Below are positions 22,785 through 34,445 of a stretch of 64,000 nt of DNA, one piece after another. The notes beneath the pieces were generated by a model. The model worked only from the letters and a program-made list of their open reading frames with translations, searched no databases and was not told the DNA's origin. Numbering within the stretch: position 1 is the stretch's first letter; every line of letters begins with the position of its first letter. The position numbers and the translations under genes were made by a program. The DNA is taken from assembly GCA_033297205.1 (NCBI GenBank), contig MU859208.1:1-64000 (forward strand), written 5' to 3'. This stretch comes from Pseudoneurospora amorphoporcata (lineage: Eukaryota; Ascomycota; Sordariomycetes; Sordariales; Sordariaceae).

Positions 22785-23969
22785 TCAAGTTCCAATTATA
22801 GGACTATCTTCATAATAACTCCTCACCCACGCCTCCTCACTTCCCTCCTTATTTCTCCCTCCCACCATCTTCTTCCCAAATCTCTCCCTCGCCCCCTCCG
22901 TCGTCCTAACCGCCACACAATAATTCTCCCCCGTCGCGGCGACAGCATGAACAAGCACGTCTTCGCCAAACGGCCATTGTTCCTCCGTTTCACTTTCTTC
23001 TCCCCCTTCACCTTCATCGTCCTTATGCTTCTCCCTCCCCGGGAGAATGCGCGGTTCCCGCTCATCATACTGCACAAACATGCCCGAGTCTTTCTGGTTT
23101 TCGAGCCAGTGCCTTGCGAAATTGATGGCATCGCTCTCGTGAGGGAAGCAACCCTCGATTTCGCATTCCTGGAAAAGCCGCGCGATGGACGAACGCCGGC
23201 GCGGGCGGGCGGTGGGTTGCGTCTGGTCGAGGCCCAGAGACTGGTTGTAATCGGTTTTGGTTTGGATCACGTAGCTTAGTTCTTCCGTGTCTTTTGAGTC
23301 CGTGTCTTCTTCGAATGTCTCGTCCTTCTCAATCGAATGCGCCACGTCGCCGAGTGGTACTGATTCGGATTTGGATTTAGGCGGTAGTAAGGGGGTGTTC
23401 ACAGACACCGGCCCTCCGAACGCCAATTGCTCCGTGTTGGGCGTCTCGACGACTCCAATGAGAAATTCCTGGCCGGCGGGCCCTTTGGCGTAGACCAGGA
23501 CTTCGTCGCCGTAGGGCCAGATGGGAGGACCACCCCCACCAGTATCGGTGTCGGACGCGGCGGTGTCGGTGGTGTAACCACTCTCATACGCCCCCGAGCT
23601 TTCCGCAACTTTCGTTGCTGCTGTGGTTGGCTTTGGTGTTGTTGTTGTTGCTGTTGATGATGCTGCCGTTGCTGCTTTTGGCATGTCGAGGCTCTCGCGG
23701 GTGGCGTAGATGCTAAAGTCGGAGGGTTGGTAGTTGAGGGACCGGAGGGCGTCGTGATAGGCAAAGGCCTTGGCGTCTTGCAAAGTGGTGTGCGTGCCAA
23801 GGACGTGCAGACAATTGATGGCGCCGCAGGTGGTGGCGTGGTAGTCGATTACGGTCAGGGTCGTATGATAGAGGTTTTCGGGAACCACACCGGCACCTTG
23901 ACCGGCGGATTTTGTTGACGGGGAGTGGGCAGTGAGAAAGCTTTTGGCCGCCTCTTGTTGACCGGCCAT
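22785..23969 (-). CDS. Internally duplicated protein, unknown function
   Basis: A single exon of 394 residues beginning MAGQQEAAKSF. Two copies of a module can be seen: TTLQDAKAFAYHDA (61-74) followed by WPYGDEVLVYA (151-161), and PHESDAINFARHWL (276-289) followed by WPFGEDVLVHA (332-342). Each module thus has a short helix with D-A-x-x-F-A-x-H and a W-P-[YF]-G-[DE]2-V-L-V strand. The linker (92-145) is Thr/Ala-rich, and a basic patch RRRSS lies at 257-261. No signal peptide or membrane segment is seen. I do not recognise the family; it looks like a conserved ascomycete protein, probably cytosolic. The start ATG is the first in frame and codon bias is strong. Confidence 0.75.
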   Translation of the reverse strand: MAGQQEAAKSFLTAHSPSTKSAGQGAGVVPENLYHTTLTVIDYHATTCGAINCLHVLGTHTTLQDAKAFAYHDALRSLNYQPSDFSIYATRESLDMPKAATAASSTATTTTPKPTTAATKVAESSGAYESGYTTDTAASDTDTGGGGPPIWPYGDEVLVYAKGPAGQEFLIGVVETPNTEQLAFGGPVSVNTPLLPPKSKSESVPLGDVAHSIEKDETFEEDTDSKDTEELSYVIQTKTDYNQSLGLDQTQPTARPRRRSSIARLFQECEIEGCFPHESDAINFARHWLENQKDSGMFVQYDEREPRILPGREKHKDDEGEGGEESETEEQWPFGEDVLVHAVAATGENYCVAVRTTEGARERFGKKMVGGRNKEGSEEAWVRSYYEDSPIIGT

Positions 23970-25766
23970 GATGTGTGTAGGCTGATTGTTGATTTGGTGG
24001 AGTTAGTTGATGGTATCTTGGCTCGTCTTGACCAGACGTTATGTCTCGTGGAAAGCTAGGGATTTGAGTCTGATCACTAGGAAGTAGTAGAATCGCTGAG
24101 CAAACACAAGTTCTGAAGCTGGAAACTTCAATCGTTGGATCACACCGTCATAGTCATGAGCTGTTGTCAGAGAACACATCCGACTATTGATCAAGGGAAT
24201 ATTCCGCATCTAAGCTTGGTGATGAACGCGTGGTGACTGGAAGATGACGCATGGACTGCTACTCCCCTCACAACGTCACTGTTAATGGCGCACAGATTTC
24301 CATATATGATGAGTAGGAGGAGACGACTCCGCTAGTGGTGGTGTGATTGCTGTCGAACCCCTCCATACTTTCCTCATTCAACGGCAGTCATGCTCGCCGC
24401 AAGAGAGGGGAACAATCCAAGGTCCTTTGACAACTGGTGTCCCCAGGTAAGAGTCCCGGTCCGAGCCCGAGACATGTCTCTTCCTCTAGTCTATGCTCTT
24501 ATATACACATCAGTCCTTTAAAGTTTGTTAGTGCGGTTCTTGTCACAGGGGTCTGCAAAACTTGACATAAAAAACAACGGGATAACCACATTCAAAAATG
24601 AAAATTGAACAGAGTGTATAAGACTGGGAAAACGCATCGGGCTGATACCAACTTCTTGCATGAAATTTGATGGAATGCTGGGTACACCAGTACTGATGTG
24701 TACAGTTCAATGCTGGTTTGATTGTTAGCGTAGTTCAAACCCCATATTTTCTTACAAGGGGGTTGACAGGGGAGTTTGCAAGGTAGGACACGTCTATCTA
24801 CGCTATCTGATTGGCTGAAACCGCCTGATTTCAAAGTGAGAAAGAATTGACAGAGGCACTCGCGCACAACCCATCTTACCTCCCGTCTTATTCTGGTGCA
24901 GAATCGCACTAGAATCACCCAGAACCCCCATCCCCCACCTTCTATAATAGGTAAAGTTAGAGGGCATTCACAGCGCATTTACAGGGCATTTGCGGTGGAT
25001 TTATTGTTGTTTTCCCCTGTCAAGATCCCCTGTAAGTACCGGTCTAGCAATCAAACCTGGGGTGAGCTGTATTAATAGTAGCTCAGCCCCAAAAAAAATA
25101 AGTGCGGTTAGGGTGTTAGCGCATTGGGTAGGCGGACCCAGTACAGAGCTCCGCACTCACTAACAGGTTGTTACCGCATGACCTTTTCTGCTACGAAAGT
25201 ACAACGTAAACAATTGTTAGCACTAACATCCTAACTTGTATTTTGTTACTGCGCTTATGCAACCAAAAACTTCTCCCTATTAGTATCTCCTAATTTACTC
25301 CTCCATTTGCTCCTCCTTTCGCATCTCCATTTGTATATCCATTTGACAGTAGCTTATTCTTTATCTGTATTTTTACCCCAGGACAAGTTTCTCTATCTGT
25401 TAGCTATCGCAAAAGTCCAACCCAGGTGTGTTATGATCCAGCCCATCGTGTACTACAACCCAGAATCCAGCTTTTATTGCCAAGAGAAGGGAAGGTAGCG
25501 AAGCTGCCTTGCCGGACACTTCTTGTCGTGAGATGGACTATAGAGTAAGTAGATCCTTGAGAAAAATACGAAGAAAAATGAAGAAGTGGCAGTAAAGAAT
25601 GAATCATGAAATTGGGTACGATCTTCAAGAGCCTTTTTGTCGACCTTCGGCTCTTGAATATCCAATGCTCACTCGACAGATATCCTTTCACCTTCCAGCA
25701 AATACATTGAATATCAGCTTCCCACTTTTCTCACTTCTTCTTCTCGCTTCCCCATTTCCCACTTTC
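23970..25766. other. Intergenic, duplicated-module gene to PhoD gene
   Basis: About 1.8 kb. Around 24960-25010 the motif TTACAGGGCATTT and two diverged neighbours recur at 11-13 bp spacing; the same motif (inverted) occurs inside the MITE at about 956-968. Short GTTAGTGCGG-like boxes lie at about 24529 and, inverted, at 25155. No gene was found. Confidence 0.45.
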
Positions 25767-27987
25767 TCATTTCTTCTCAAAAATAAACCACTTCTTCTCG
25801 ACCGTATCAAAAGTCTCATTCCTCGTCACCGTCTCTCCCCTCTGCAAACTTCCAAACTCTACCGGCTTCCCATCCACGCTCGCCACCATGTTCTCTCCAT
25901 ATCTCGCCAACCTGTGCTCCCCATCCCTGACGGTAAAGTTCGCCAGACTGACCTCAAACCCGTTTCTCGTCCTGATATCCGGGCTCCCATAAAAGCTCGC
26001 ATTCACCCCTGCATATCCGATACTCAGCTCATAGTAGCCCCTATAATACAAATCCGTCCACTGCAACTCCTTATTGACGCTGGTCAACAGTTTCGTGTTG
26101 GCCTCGGTGTTCTTCATCGTCGTGTTTTGTCCTAAAGGAGAAGGAGAGGTGACCGCGCTTCCCGCAAACTCAACGCCAATCGACCCGCGGCCCGTTATGG
26201 GGTCGTATTCTTCTTGTCCCGTGGGGCCATCGAGCCAAACAAGGTCGGAAACCCAGCTGGCGTGCGAATCGCCGGCCAGCATGATGTTGTTGGTGATGTT
26301 GTTCTCGTACAGCGTGGCGAAGGTGCGGTTGCGGTTGGCCACGTAGCCGTCCCAGGCGTCGTAGTTGAAGGGCAGGTCCGTGTCGTCGCTGACGATCAGC
26401 TGGCTGAAGACGGCCTGGTTGCCGATGAGCCGCCACTTGGTGCCGCGCGCCGAGGATTGCTTGAGCGTGCGGTAGAACCAGGCTTCTTGCCGGGGACCCA
26501 TGAGGGAGCGGGACGTGTCGTTGGAGATGGCTTTGATGTATTCGACGTTCTGTTGGTGGAAAATCAGGGGTTTCAGTGGGAGCTTGACAAGACAGCCTCG
26601 GGACAGAGGAAGGAAGTGGCTTACAGCGTAAAGATCGGTAATGGACCGGTCATAGTGTCGCGTGTCCAACATGATCAGGTCGAATAGGTCGCCGAATTTG
26701 AAATCTCTCCAGATGCGCAGGTTATCATCCATATCGACCTGACGAATGGGCATCCATTCGAAATAGGCTCGGACGGCGTTGGCCTTACGGCTATCTGTCG
26801 AGACACCGCCGTCTCTGATGAAAGAGCCCTCGACATTCTCCAGGAAAGCGCCTCCATCACGCCAAGTATTGTCCGCCACCTGTGATATTCGCAGTTGTTG
26901 TCAGCAAGCTGTGCTTCGAAGCAGTGAATGACACTGACATACCTCATGATCATCCCAAACCTGAACCCAGGGGAACTTCTGGTGGTTGGCAACCAAATCC
27001 AAGTCGGTACGGTAGGTCGCAATTCTCCTTCGGTAGTCGTAGAGCCTAGGTCCACGTCAATAATTCAACGACGAGGATATTGGATGAAGGGCAACACACG
27101 TAAAGATCAATCGGTCCGGCTGCGGGACGCGGCCGAGAGCATCACCCCAGCCATACTGTCCATTCTTATACTCGTAGATGTAGTCACCCAAAAAGACAAT
27201 GAAGTCTACCGAGTCCTTTCTCACTGTATTTCCAAACACGTTGAAAAACCCCTGGGCTTTAACAGACGATTAGCTCGGCTCCCGAACGAACCAGCTAATA
27301 GACTTACGATAGTTGTTGCACGAGTACACAGCAAGTTTGATATCAGACTGTACTTTCTTGCCCCGTGCCGGGAGTGTCTTGGTCCTACCAACAGGCGAGC
27401 TCTTGTCCGAATCGCAAATGTTAAACTGGTAGTGATATGTAGTGAACGGGTAAAGTCTCTTCGCCTCGACCTATTGTTGTTGAAATTTGTTAGCATCACC
27501 GCGTCCATCCAGTCTGTGGCATCGCACGCCTTCCCATTATCTGGTTACTCACCTTAACAGTAAAGTCAATATCTGAACTAGTCCACGCGCGTCCCTCATC
27601 CGCAACTTTCTCCAACTTCTCGTCCGTGGCAATCTTCCAGTCCACACACACTGTGGACTTGCTGAGCTTTACAAACTCTTCCGTCTCATGGCTGAAGAGC
27701 GCTGTTGTTCCGCTGACAGTGGTGTTTGAGTGGTCGTTGTCCATCTGCGGTGCCGCCCGGGTCCAAAGAATAACGCTGTCATCGTACGGGTCTCCTGAAG
27801 CAACGCCATGCGTGAAGTTGAGCTGCTCAGGCTTCCATGGTGAGCTCCCATACGTCCTTGCCGCAACCTTGGGGATCGAGATACCGAGGGATGGGTGATG
27901 AAGTGATGGCGAGAAGTAGTTGATGTTGCCTGCGTAGAAAGCCGAAGCCCCTGCAGCGAACAAAAGAACGGCTGTTGTCTGCCTCAT
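25767..27987 (-). CDS. Secreted PhoD-type alkaline phosphatase/phosphodiesterase
   Basis: Six exons (27987-27553, 27470-27308, 27256-27100, 27045-26943, 26879-26625, 26549-25767) encode 631 residues; the five introns are 51-82 bp and all junctions keep frame. The N-terminus MRQTTAVLLFAAGASAF is a signal peptide. PhoD signatures follow in order: FTHGVASGDP, a metal-binding Cys in YSCNNYP (C196), FLGDYIYEY (D224), VQVWDDHE (residues 280-286), RQEAWFYRTL, and LAGDSHASW (D465, H467). In this metallophosphatase family those residues bind Fe/Ca and the phosphate. Several N-x-S/T sites fit secretion. The likely role is phosphate scavenging from monoesters or diesters outside the cell or in the vacuole. 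Low-phosphate control is probable but no site was assigned. Confidence 0.9.
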
Positions 27988-29113
27988 CGTTGCTCGAGAA
28001 GGAGCATGAAGTGACGCTCGTGCTTGGTAGCCTGAGAAGGAGAACGGCCATTACTTGACGAGTAACAACATGGATCGTCCTGTTTATACTTGTTCTCCTC
28101 ACACGAGCTTTAAAGGTGTCAATGCCAATGCCTAGGCAAAACTCGCAACCGGTTAGCAAGCTTCTATGCAAGATGTACTGCTGCAGTCAACTCGAGGGGT
28201 TGGATCACGTACCTTATCGATTCCTTATTGGTCAATTGTAGAGCAATTCTCGGCCAAGGGTACATCGCCTGGGAGCGAGCCTTGTTGCCAAGCAAAAATG
28301 ATGCTTACCTACCTAGATGGGTGAAGGATCAAAGGCATCTCGAAGTTCGTTGACAGTGGCATTTTGACGGATGCGGCTATGCACGGCCCAATGATCAGTG
28401 TTCAAAACAATTCAAATAACAAATACCAAATAACAATCAGAGGCAATTGAATACTCGTCAGGACTAGAAACGTGTCTGAGACGTTTCTGTCCTGATAAGT
28501 AGGTTTTTGGAGAGCCGTAATAGCTTTATTTCTGGTTATTCTTTTCGTCCGGTTATTTTTCGGCGTTTTTGCTGCGTATTAGGGATGATTTCCTCAGTAG
28601 AGATTCGTAATGACCGGTATACCGGGACCGGAAAATTACATGCCCAAGATTGAAGTCGAAATGAGGCCAGGCAAATCGACTAAGAAGTTTGCTTTTTAAA
28701 TCGTTTCGAACACTGCTGGTGATCGAGTGAGCAGTAGATAACTTCGCGGGGTCACGTTAAGAAACAAGAATACCGTCACAGGCCAAGAGCATGCATCCAC
28801 CTTAACTACGCTTTGCGATTCACGGTAATGGTAAGCGAGCTTTGACTTTCTTTCACAGGATGCATATATTGAGGGCTAATGAAAAACTACTTCCCGTAGC
28901 TGATATTCCCTAACCATACATCCGTCGAACCACCGCAACAACGGCGTTATGTGTGAAACTTCTTTGCCTCCAGCATTCCTCACAGATGATGTCCTATATT
29001 ACGCGGACCAACACACGAGCTAGATTGCCCTCAATCTTTGTACAACAACGGCGAGGATGTCGGAGCAGTTATCGTTGCTCTTTGAAGGCTTGCAGTGAGC
29101 ATTGATGCCGTGT
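27988..29113. other. Intergenic, PhoD gene and hexose transporter
   Basis: About 1.1 kb: the promoter side of the PhoD gene and the 3' side of the transporter gene. No further gene or repeat was recognised. Confidence 0.5.
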
Positions 29114-30998
29114 TTACCTGCCAGTCGTCTCCTTGTGGGCGTGCTCCTCGAAGCCAATCTTCTCTTCTGACGAGAGAGTATCGTTGTGCTCCTGCTTGAG
29201 CGTAAGATTGCGTGTGTTTCTTGTTTTCCAAGCGGGCGTGCCGATGTACTTGATGGCTGTGAAAAGGAGGTCAAATTAAGGTTTGACCAACAGAATACAG
29301 GCCCCCATAGAGAGAGTGATAACTTACATCCGGGCTTGGTGTCGTCAAAGATCTCCTCGACCTCCTCAAGGGGTTTGTTGGCGGTCTCGGGAAACATGAA
29401 AAAGACGTGGATGAACATGGCCGCGCAGAAAGTAGCGAAGATGGCGTAGGTTTTCCAGGTAATGTTAGCAAAAGCAGGAGGAACAAAGTAAGCAAGGGCA
29501 AAATTGAAAGCCCAGTTTGCGGAAGTGCAGAGGGCAACGGCCTTTCCACGGAGGCGAAGCGGGTACAGCTCCGGGGGATAGGTCCACGAAACAGGGCCCC
29601 AAGTGGGCGCAAACGATGCGACGAAGAGATAGGTTGAAGCAATGATGGCTTTGGCTGGAGCGCCAGTGATAGCCATGGATTCGGCCGGGGAAGTGAACTC
29701 GCCAGGGCGGGCAGGTCGTGAATAGACAGCAAACAAGCCGGCATTGACACAGAGCCAGAGGCACATGAAGAATGCACCAACCAGCAGGGTCGGACGACGG
29801 CCCCAGCGATCCATCCAAAAAAGAGCCGGTATCGTCATGACGACGTTAATGACGAACTGGATACCGCTAGGGAGAAGGACGGCGTTCTCACTTCCATCGG
29901 CAAGACCGGCCATTGTGAAGACGTAGGTTATGTAGTACATCTGCTTGGGGTTAGCGATGATTACCGTGAGACCGGAAGCAGGGCACGAAACTTACCATCA
30001 CATTCATACCAGTCAACTGAGACCATATCTGAGTGAAGACGCCAATTGAGGTCCGGTTGATCATGTTGGGCTTGAGCAGCTCGAAGTAGCTGACATCAGC
30101 ATTGGCGCGCTCAAACTCGACCATCTCGCGAATCTCTTGCATCTCACGGTGCACCCACGGAGAGTTGGGGTTTCCTTTTCCGTGAACCAGGGTAAGCACA
30201 TCCTTTGCCTCGTCCCATCTGTCCTTCTTGGAAAGCCAGCGGGGCGACTCAGGGAGAAAGACAAGACCGAGGAATAGGAGGGCGGCGGGAATGGCCTGAA
30301 GACCCCAAGGAACTCTGAAAGCAGCCGTTCCCTTTATGAACGAGCAGCCGTAGCAGATGAAGAACATGATCAGAATGCCCCAGGTGATAGCCCATTGCTG
30401 GAAGCCGACAAGGCGACCGCGCTTCGAAGGAAGGGCGATCTCGGAGATGTAAACAGGGACTTGGGCAGAGCATACTCCGACCGAGAATCCGTTGATGATG
30501 CGGCCCACAACCAACATGGGAATGTTGACAGAGGCGCAGACAATAATCGAACCAATAATCCTGCAAGGAAGGGTTAGCTTCTTGGTTCATGTGCAAGGTA
30601 GCAGTTCAGAGAAAGACCACTTACCAAATCAGAGAACCTATCTGAATGGAGCGTTTGCGGCCGAAAGTATCGGAGACAAAACCAGAGCAGAGAGCACCGA
30701 GCCACGAACCACCAGGCATGGCGGCTGTGATGCCACCCTGGACATCGTTGGTAGGACCGAGGCACAAGCCCTTTTCGTTATGGCCAAGCTGGTTGAACTG
30801 GCAAAGGTACGGCTGTGTCGAGATGATAGCTGACATGGAAGAAATATCGAAGCCAAATAGCGCGCCGCCTTTGGTGCCCTAGAGGTTAGCTTGGACTACA
30901 GCCTGCTGGAGGGAATGGGAGCGAGGTATCGCGACGGGGATAGACTCACCAATGACGGCGATGGCGGCAATGAAGTATATATTGCCGATTTTGTACAT
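29114..30998 (-). CDS. MFS hexose transporter (sugar porter family)
   Basis: Five exons (30998-30950, 30868-30625, 30560-29996, 29940-29328, 29256-29114) encode 537 residues with 12 predicted membrane segments. Hallmarks are GGALFGFDISS in the first helix, GRKRSIQIG after helix 2, VVGRIINGFSVG, PVYISEIALPSKRGRLVGFQQ, FLPESPRWL before the central loop, WMDRWGRRPTLL, and PPELYPLRLRGKA. These are the sugar porter motifs R-x-G-R-R, PESPR and PETKG-like (FPETANKPLEEVEEIF). Intron 1 ends at CAAAG, which restores the usual IGGALFG; a nearby TAG acceptor would break the frame. The best match by pattern is the fungal HGT1/MstA-like high-affinity glucose transporters. The substrate is not proven. The C-terminus is cytosolic and charged. 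Confidence 0.88.
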
Positions 30999-33900
30999 CG
31001 TGTCGTGGGTTTGCCCAAGGCAAGGTCCAAAATCGTATGCAGGATTCGGGTGCTATGGAGGCATAAACCACGAGGGTCGAGGAAGTAGACGGTTATCGAG
31101 GTACGAGTAAAGCTGATATTGATGCTTTATGGGCGTGTTCCAGGTTGTAGGAGATGTTTTGGCAACCAAAAGGGGAGTGTCCCAAAAAAAAGAGGTTGGA
31201 GGTGAAGGGTAGGGAGTGAAAGTCAGCGTTGACTTGCGGTAGAAAAAGAAATAAGGTTGAAGAGGGAGAAGGGGAAAAGCAAAGGAGCTTTAAGAACTTG
31301 AAGAAGAAGAGACCTCGGGTTCCAGGCTTCACTTGCGTTCGTTTTTCGTTCTGCAGGGTCCACCTCCACTCAATGCCCGCACGAAATATCAACCAAGTGA
31401 GGCAAGTGAAGGGCAGGAGCACGCGTGGGGTTGGGTTGCTTCTCCAAATTGGAAGGAGTCAGACAGGACGGCTCTGTCCCTCTCGGGCATTCACTGCACC
31501 CGTCTGGTGGGTCTGGTGTGCGTTTTGTTCAAGGTCTCCTGAGAAGCGGCACTGCAACGGGGAAGGAGCGAGGCTGCGAGCGGCGATGTTGTTGACCCGG
31601 GCAGACAAGGATAGGCCGACCGTGTCCGGTAACTCGGAGACTCGGACCTCAGTGCAGCTGTTAGGACAACGCAAAAAGGCAAGAAGGAAAGCAATGCAGG
31701 TGTCAATAATAAATACCACCGGTGCTTCACTCCCAAGAGCAGAAAGGCGAAGAATTCGGGAAATGAGCTGCACGTTGAGGGGAGTAGCAACCTTAACTAA
31801 TCCAGATGGTCTCAAGACCACACAGCTGCACTGCTTACCTTGGAGGGTAAGGGCTTCCTCGACATTCGGAGCTCTGCCACTCTGCAGCAGCTCACCTCAC
31901 TTCCATGGTCACGGTAGCCACCTCAGTCTCGGGCATCGATCCAACGGCCTTGACCTGCCGGATGTTGCACTACAGCTGATCGTGACCGAAGAAGGAAGTT
32001 AGGGGAGGCATAACCGTTCACATAGATTAAATGCAGTAAGGGGGGGGGGGGGCATCGACCCCATGACTCTGGAAGAGCTAATGTTCAAGAAAAACCATTG
32101 GATCTCATCAAGTCTCCAGCCTCGTGTTGAGCAGGCCGACTTTGAGTCTGGCGGCAATCTTTCACTTGGGATGAGCTTTGTCTCAAAACAACCAAGGGCC
32201 CTCCATGTCATAAATTTCTGCACCTTCAACTCGTTGCATTTTCCTTTCGCTCTACACTCGTGGCGTGAAGAAGCTCGACAGCTCACGCTTGTGATTTGTC
32301 TTCCATATTATTGTGTAGGCAGCTTGTTCTGCAAGGGGAAGGCTGTTTCGGCAGTCTGCAGCGCAGGTATTCGCAACTTCTAGATTGTGCATGGATGGGT
32401 TGACGAACTCGGAGACTACTAGGTTCCCCAAGCCATCCAAGCCATCCCTTGTCACGGGGTTCTCACCAACAAACTGAATATCAGTGATGGTCCACTGCCT
32501 GGTTCCGCACCGAACTCCTGTTTCCCGTTACAGCTGCGGTTCCTTCATTGCTACCCCCTCATACTACCCAAGCTTTGGTCGGTTGACCTGATGCAGGAGA
32601 CAAAAGCACATTTTCCAAGTGGCCGTATATGGCTGGTTTCGCTGGAACACCTGACCAAATCCCTGATGTTCTTGCATTGATGCTGTAGTTCGGAGGGTGG
32701 AGGGTAGAGGGTAGTAGAGGTCCTGGACAGACGGTTAGTGAGTGATAGAGAGCTACTCAGTCCTGGCCCTTTGATACTCGATTGCTCTGAAACCAGATGT
32801 AATCATGGGTGTTTCGTTTCCTTCCTCCGCAATGTACCCCGGATTCCTCGCGCTTGAAAGGAAGAGGCACCCCAGCGCGGCGGGACCTATAAGGTTGGGA
32901 TGTCGTACTTCCAGCGCTGTTCGAGAAAAGGCCAAGATAACGGGACGCCGTCAGTAAGGTATGTAGACGTACTAGTCGCTAGACGGAAGGAAGTGCTCAA
33001 CCCTCGTGAGCTGAAGATCGAGTTCTAAAGATGCCAAGAAAGCTTGATGAAGCGTAGGGGTCCTTGTGTGACGTCATAGCTCCGCCATTCAAAGGAATAT
33101 TAATGTTGTGGTCAGCATCCAGATATATCAAGTTCGAGGTTGTCCATCCACCAGCCAGGCCACAAACCGAGATTAGCCGTCTGAATGGATGAGCTGAAAA
33201 CGAAAGGGCCGAATCAGACAACCCAATAACCAACGGTTTGCAACACCATGAAGCTGTTGCGTAAACAAGCGCAACATATGGCCGTTTCTGGGAGTCGTGG
33301 ATGGTGAATTCTGACGGCAGGGTAGTAATCCCGATGGCACACAACTTAATCTTTTGAACAATGGCTGCTTTGCTTTGGGGATTTGCAGCATAGACTTGGG
33401 TACTTGAACCACCCAAACCACCTCATACCAACCGACTGGTATGGCACAAGATACGTTACATTCTGTTGTTGATCCTTGGCGGAGTGGTCGTGATGGTAAG
33501 CTTGGGGTTTGTTCCCGGGTTTGAATGTGCCGAGCCAGAAGACTGTCGATATTGCATGCCAACAACGCTGACGAGGAGGGGGGTGGTGCACCTACTTCTC
33601 AATCCTCCCTCAGTCGTCTGGGCTTGCACCAAGACAAGTTTCACGACGTTGATTGCTCGGCCCTTTGTATCCTCTTCCTTCTGGCCCGAACTCTGTGCAC
33701 CGTTGTACCCCATGATCTCTGCACATAAACTTTATGCTTGTACCCGCGCGCGTGAGTTTCGAACCGGCACCGATTTGCTGCCTTACGAGGTACGACTCGT
33801 TCGAACACGTCTCACTGTTTGACAGAGCTCTGTTCCGGGACCAAGTCCCAGGGCTCAGGATGGGGGGTAGCTGACCGGAGTTCTGGCGGTGTATAAAGCA

Positions 33901-34445
33901 GGCCCTACAATCGAGGCGATGGTGTTCAGTCGTACTATAACCTGTACAAGGTTGTTCTTCCACAATCTTTCTGCCGTGGGAACTTGAAGCTTTCAGCACG
34001 CTTCATCTCTCCGGGTTTGCTGCGCTGGTCTGGCAGCGACCGGGCGCTATTACTGGAGACATGGGCCTCAACTTTGGTAGTATGAAAGGGGGTTAGCTGC
34101 GTCTAAAACTTGGGTGGCAATATTCTGCAGTCGCCGGCAGGGTGCTGGTGCTGGCGATTTAATGTCATGAAAACGACGCGAAAGTGTGATGTTGACGTTC
34201 ACACGTTGAACAGTTAAGGGGTAGGAGAGGGGCTGATTTATGCATGTTAATGCACTAGACTAACGTCCGCTGCATAGCTCGTCACATGATTTCGCTCCTG
34301 GCAACCCCTGTTGGAGCTTGCGCAGTCGCGTCTCAATTGCCCATGATTGGAACTCAAGATCCTTCGACGCGTCTGCCTGATCACTTCCCCTCGTCTGCCA
34401 ACACCACATCTTCTTGGACGGTCATTCTCTACTAATCGAATAGTC
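30999..34445. other. 3.4 kb divergent intergenic region
   Basis: It lies between the divergent hexose transporter and PNKP genes. Open frames here (for example 31229-32002 plus) lack codon bias. A 13-base G run lies at 32040-32052. The interval probably carries the transporter promoter, but no binding site could be assigned with confidence. Confidence 0.5.
32040..32052 (+). repeat. Poly(G) run, 13 bases
   Basis: An uninterrupted G homopolymer in non-coding sequence, prone to slippage and sequencing error. It may adopt quadruplex-like structures. Confidence 0.85.

Noticed and set aside
25103..25125. Telomere-like GGTTAGGGTG
   Set aside because: Only a single TTAGGG unit, not an array.
24520..25170. 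Transposon bounded by GTTAGTGCGG-like boxes
   Set aside because: Only about 10 imperfect bases match between the ends, with no further similarity inward and no target duplication.
30879..30891. TAG acceptor for intron 1 of the hexose transporter
   Set aside because: Using it gives the wrong phase; the CAAAG acceptor at 30870-30869 restores the conserved IGGALFGFD.
31229..32002. 257-codon open frame divergent from the hexose transporter
   Set aside because: Lies in the promoter region, has an Arg/Ser/Cys-rich random composition and no family resemblance.
33740..33800. Possible tRNA T-arm (GGTTCGAAACT on the minus strand)
   Set aside because: Flanking bases do not pair into a 5 bp T-stem and no acceptor stem is present.
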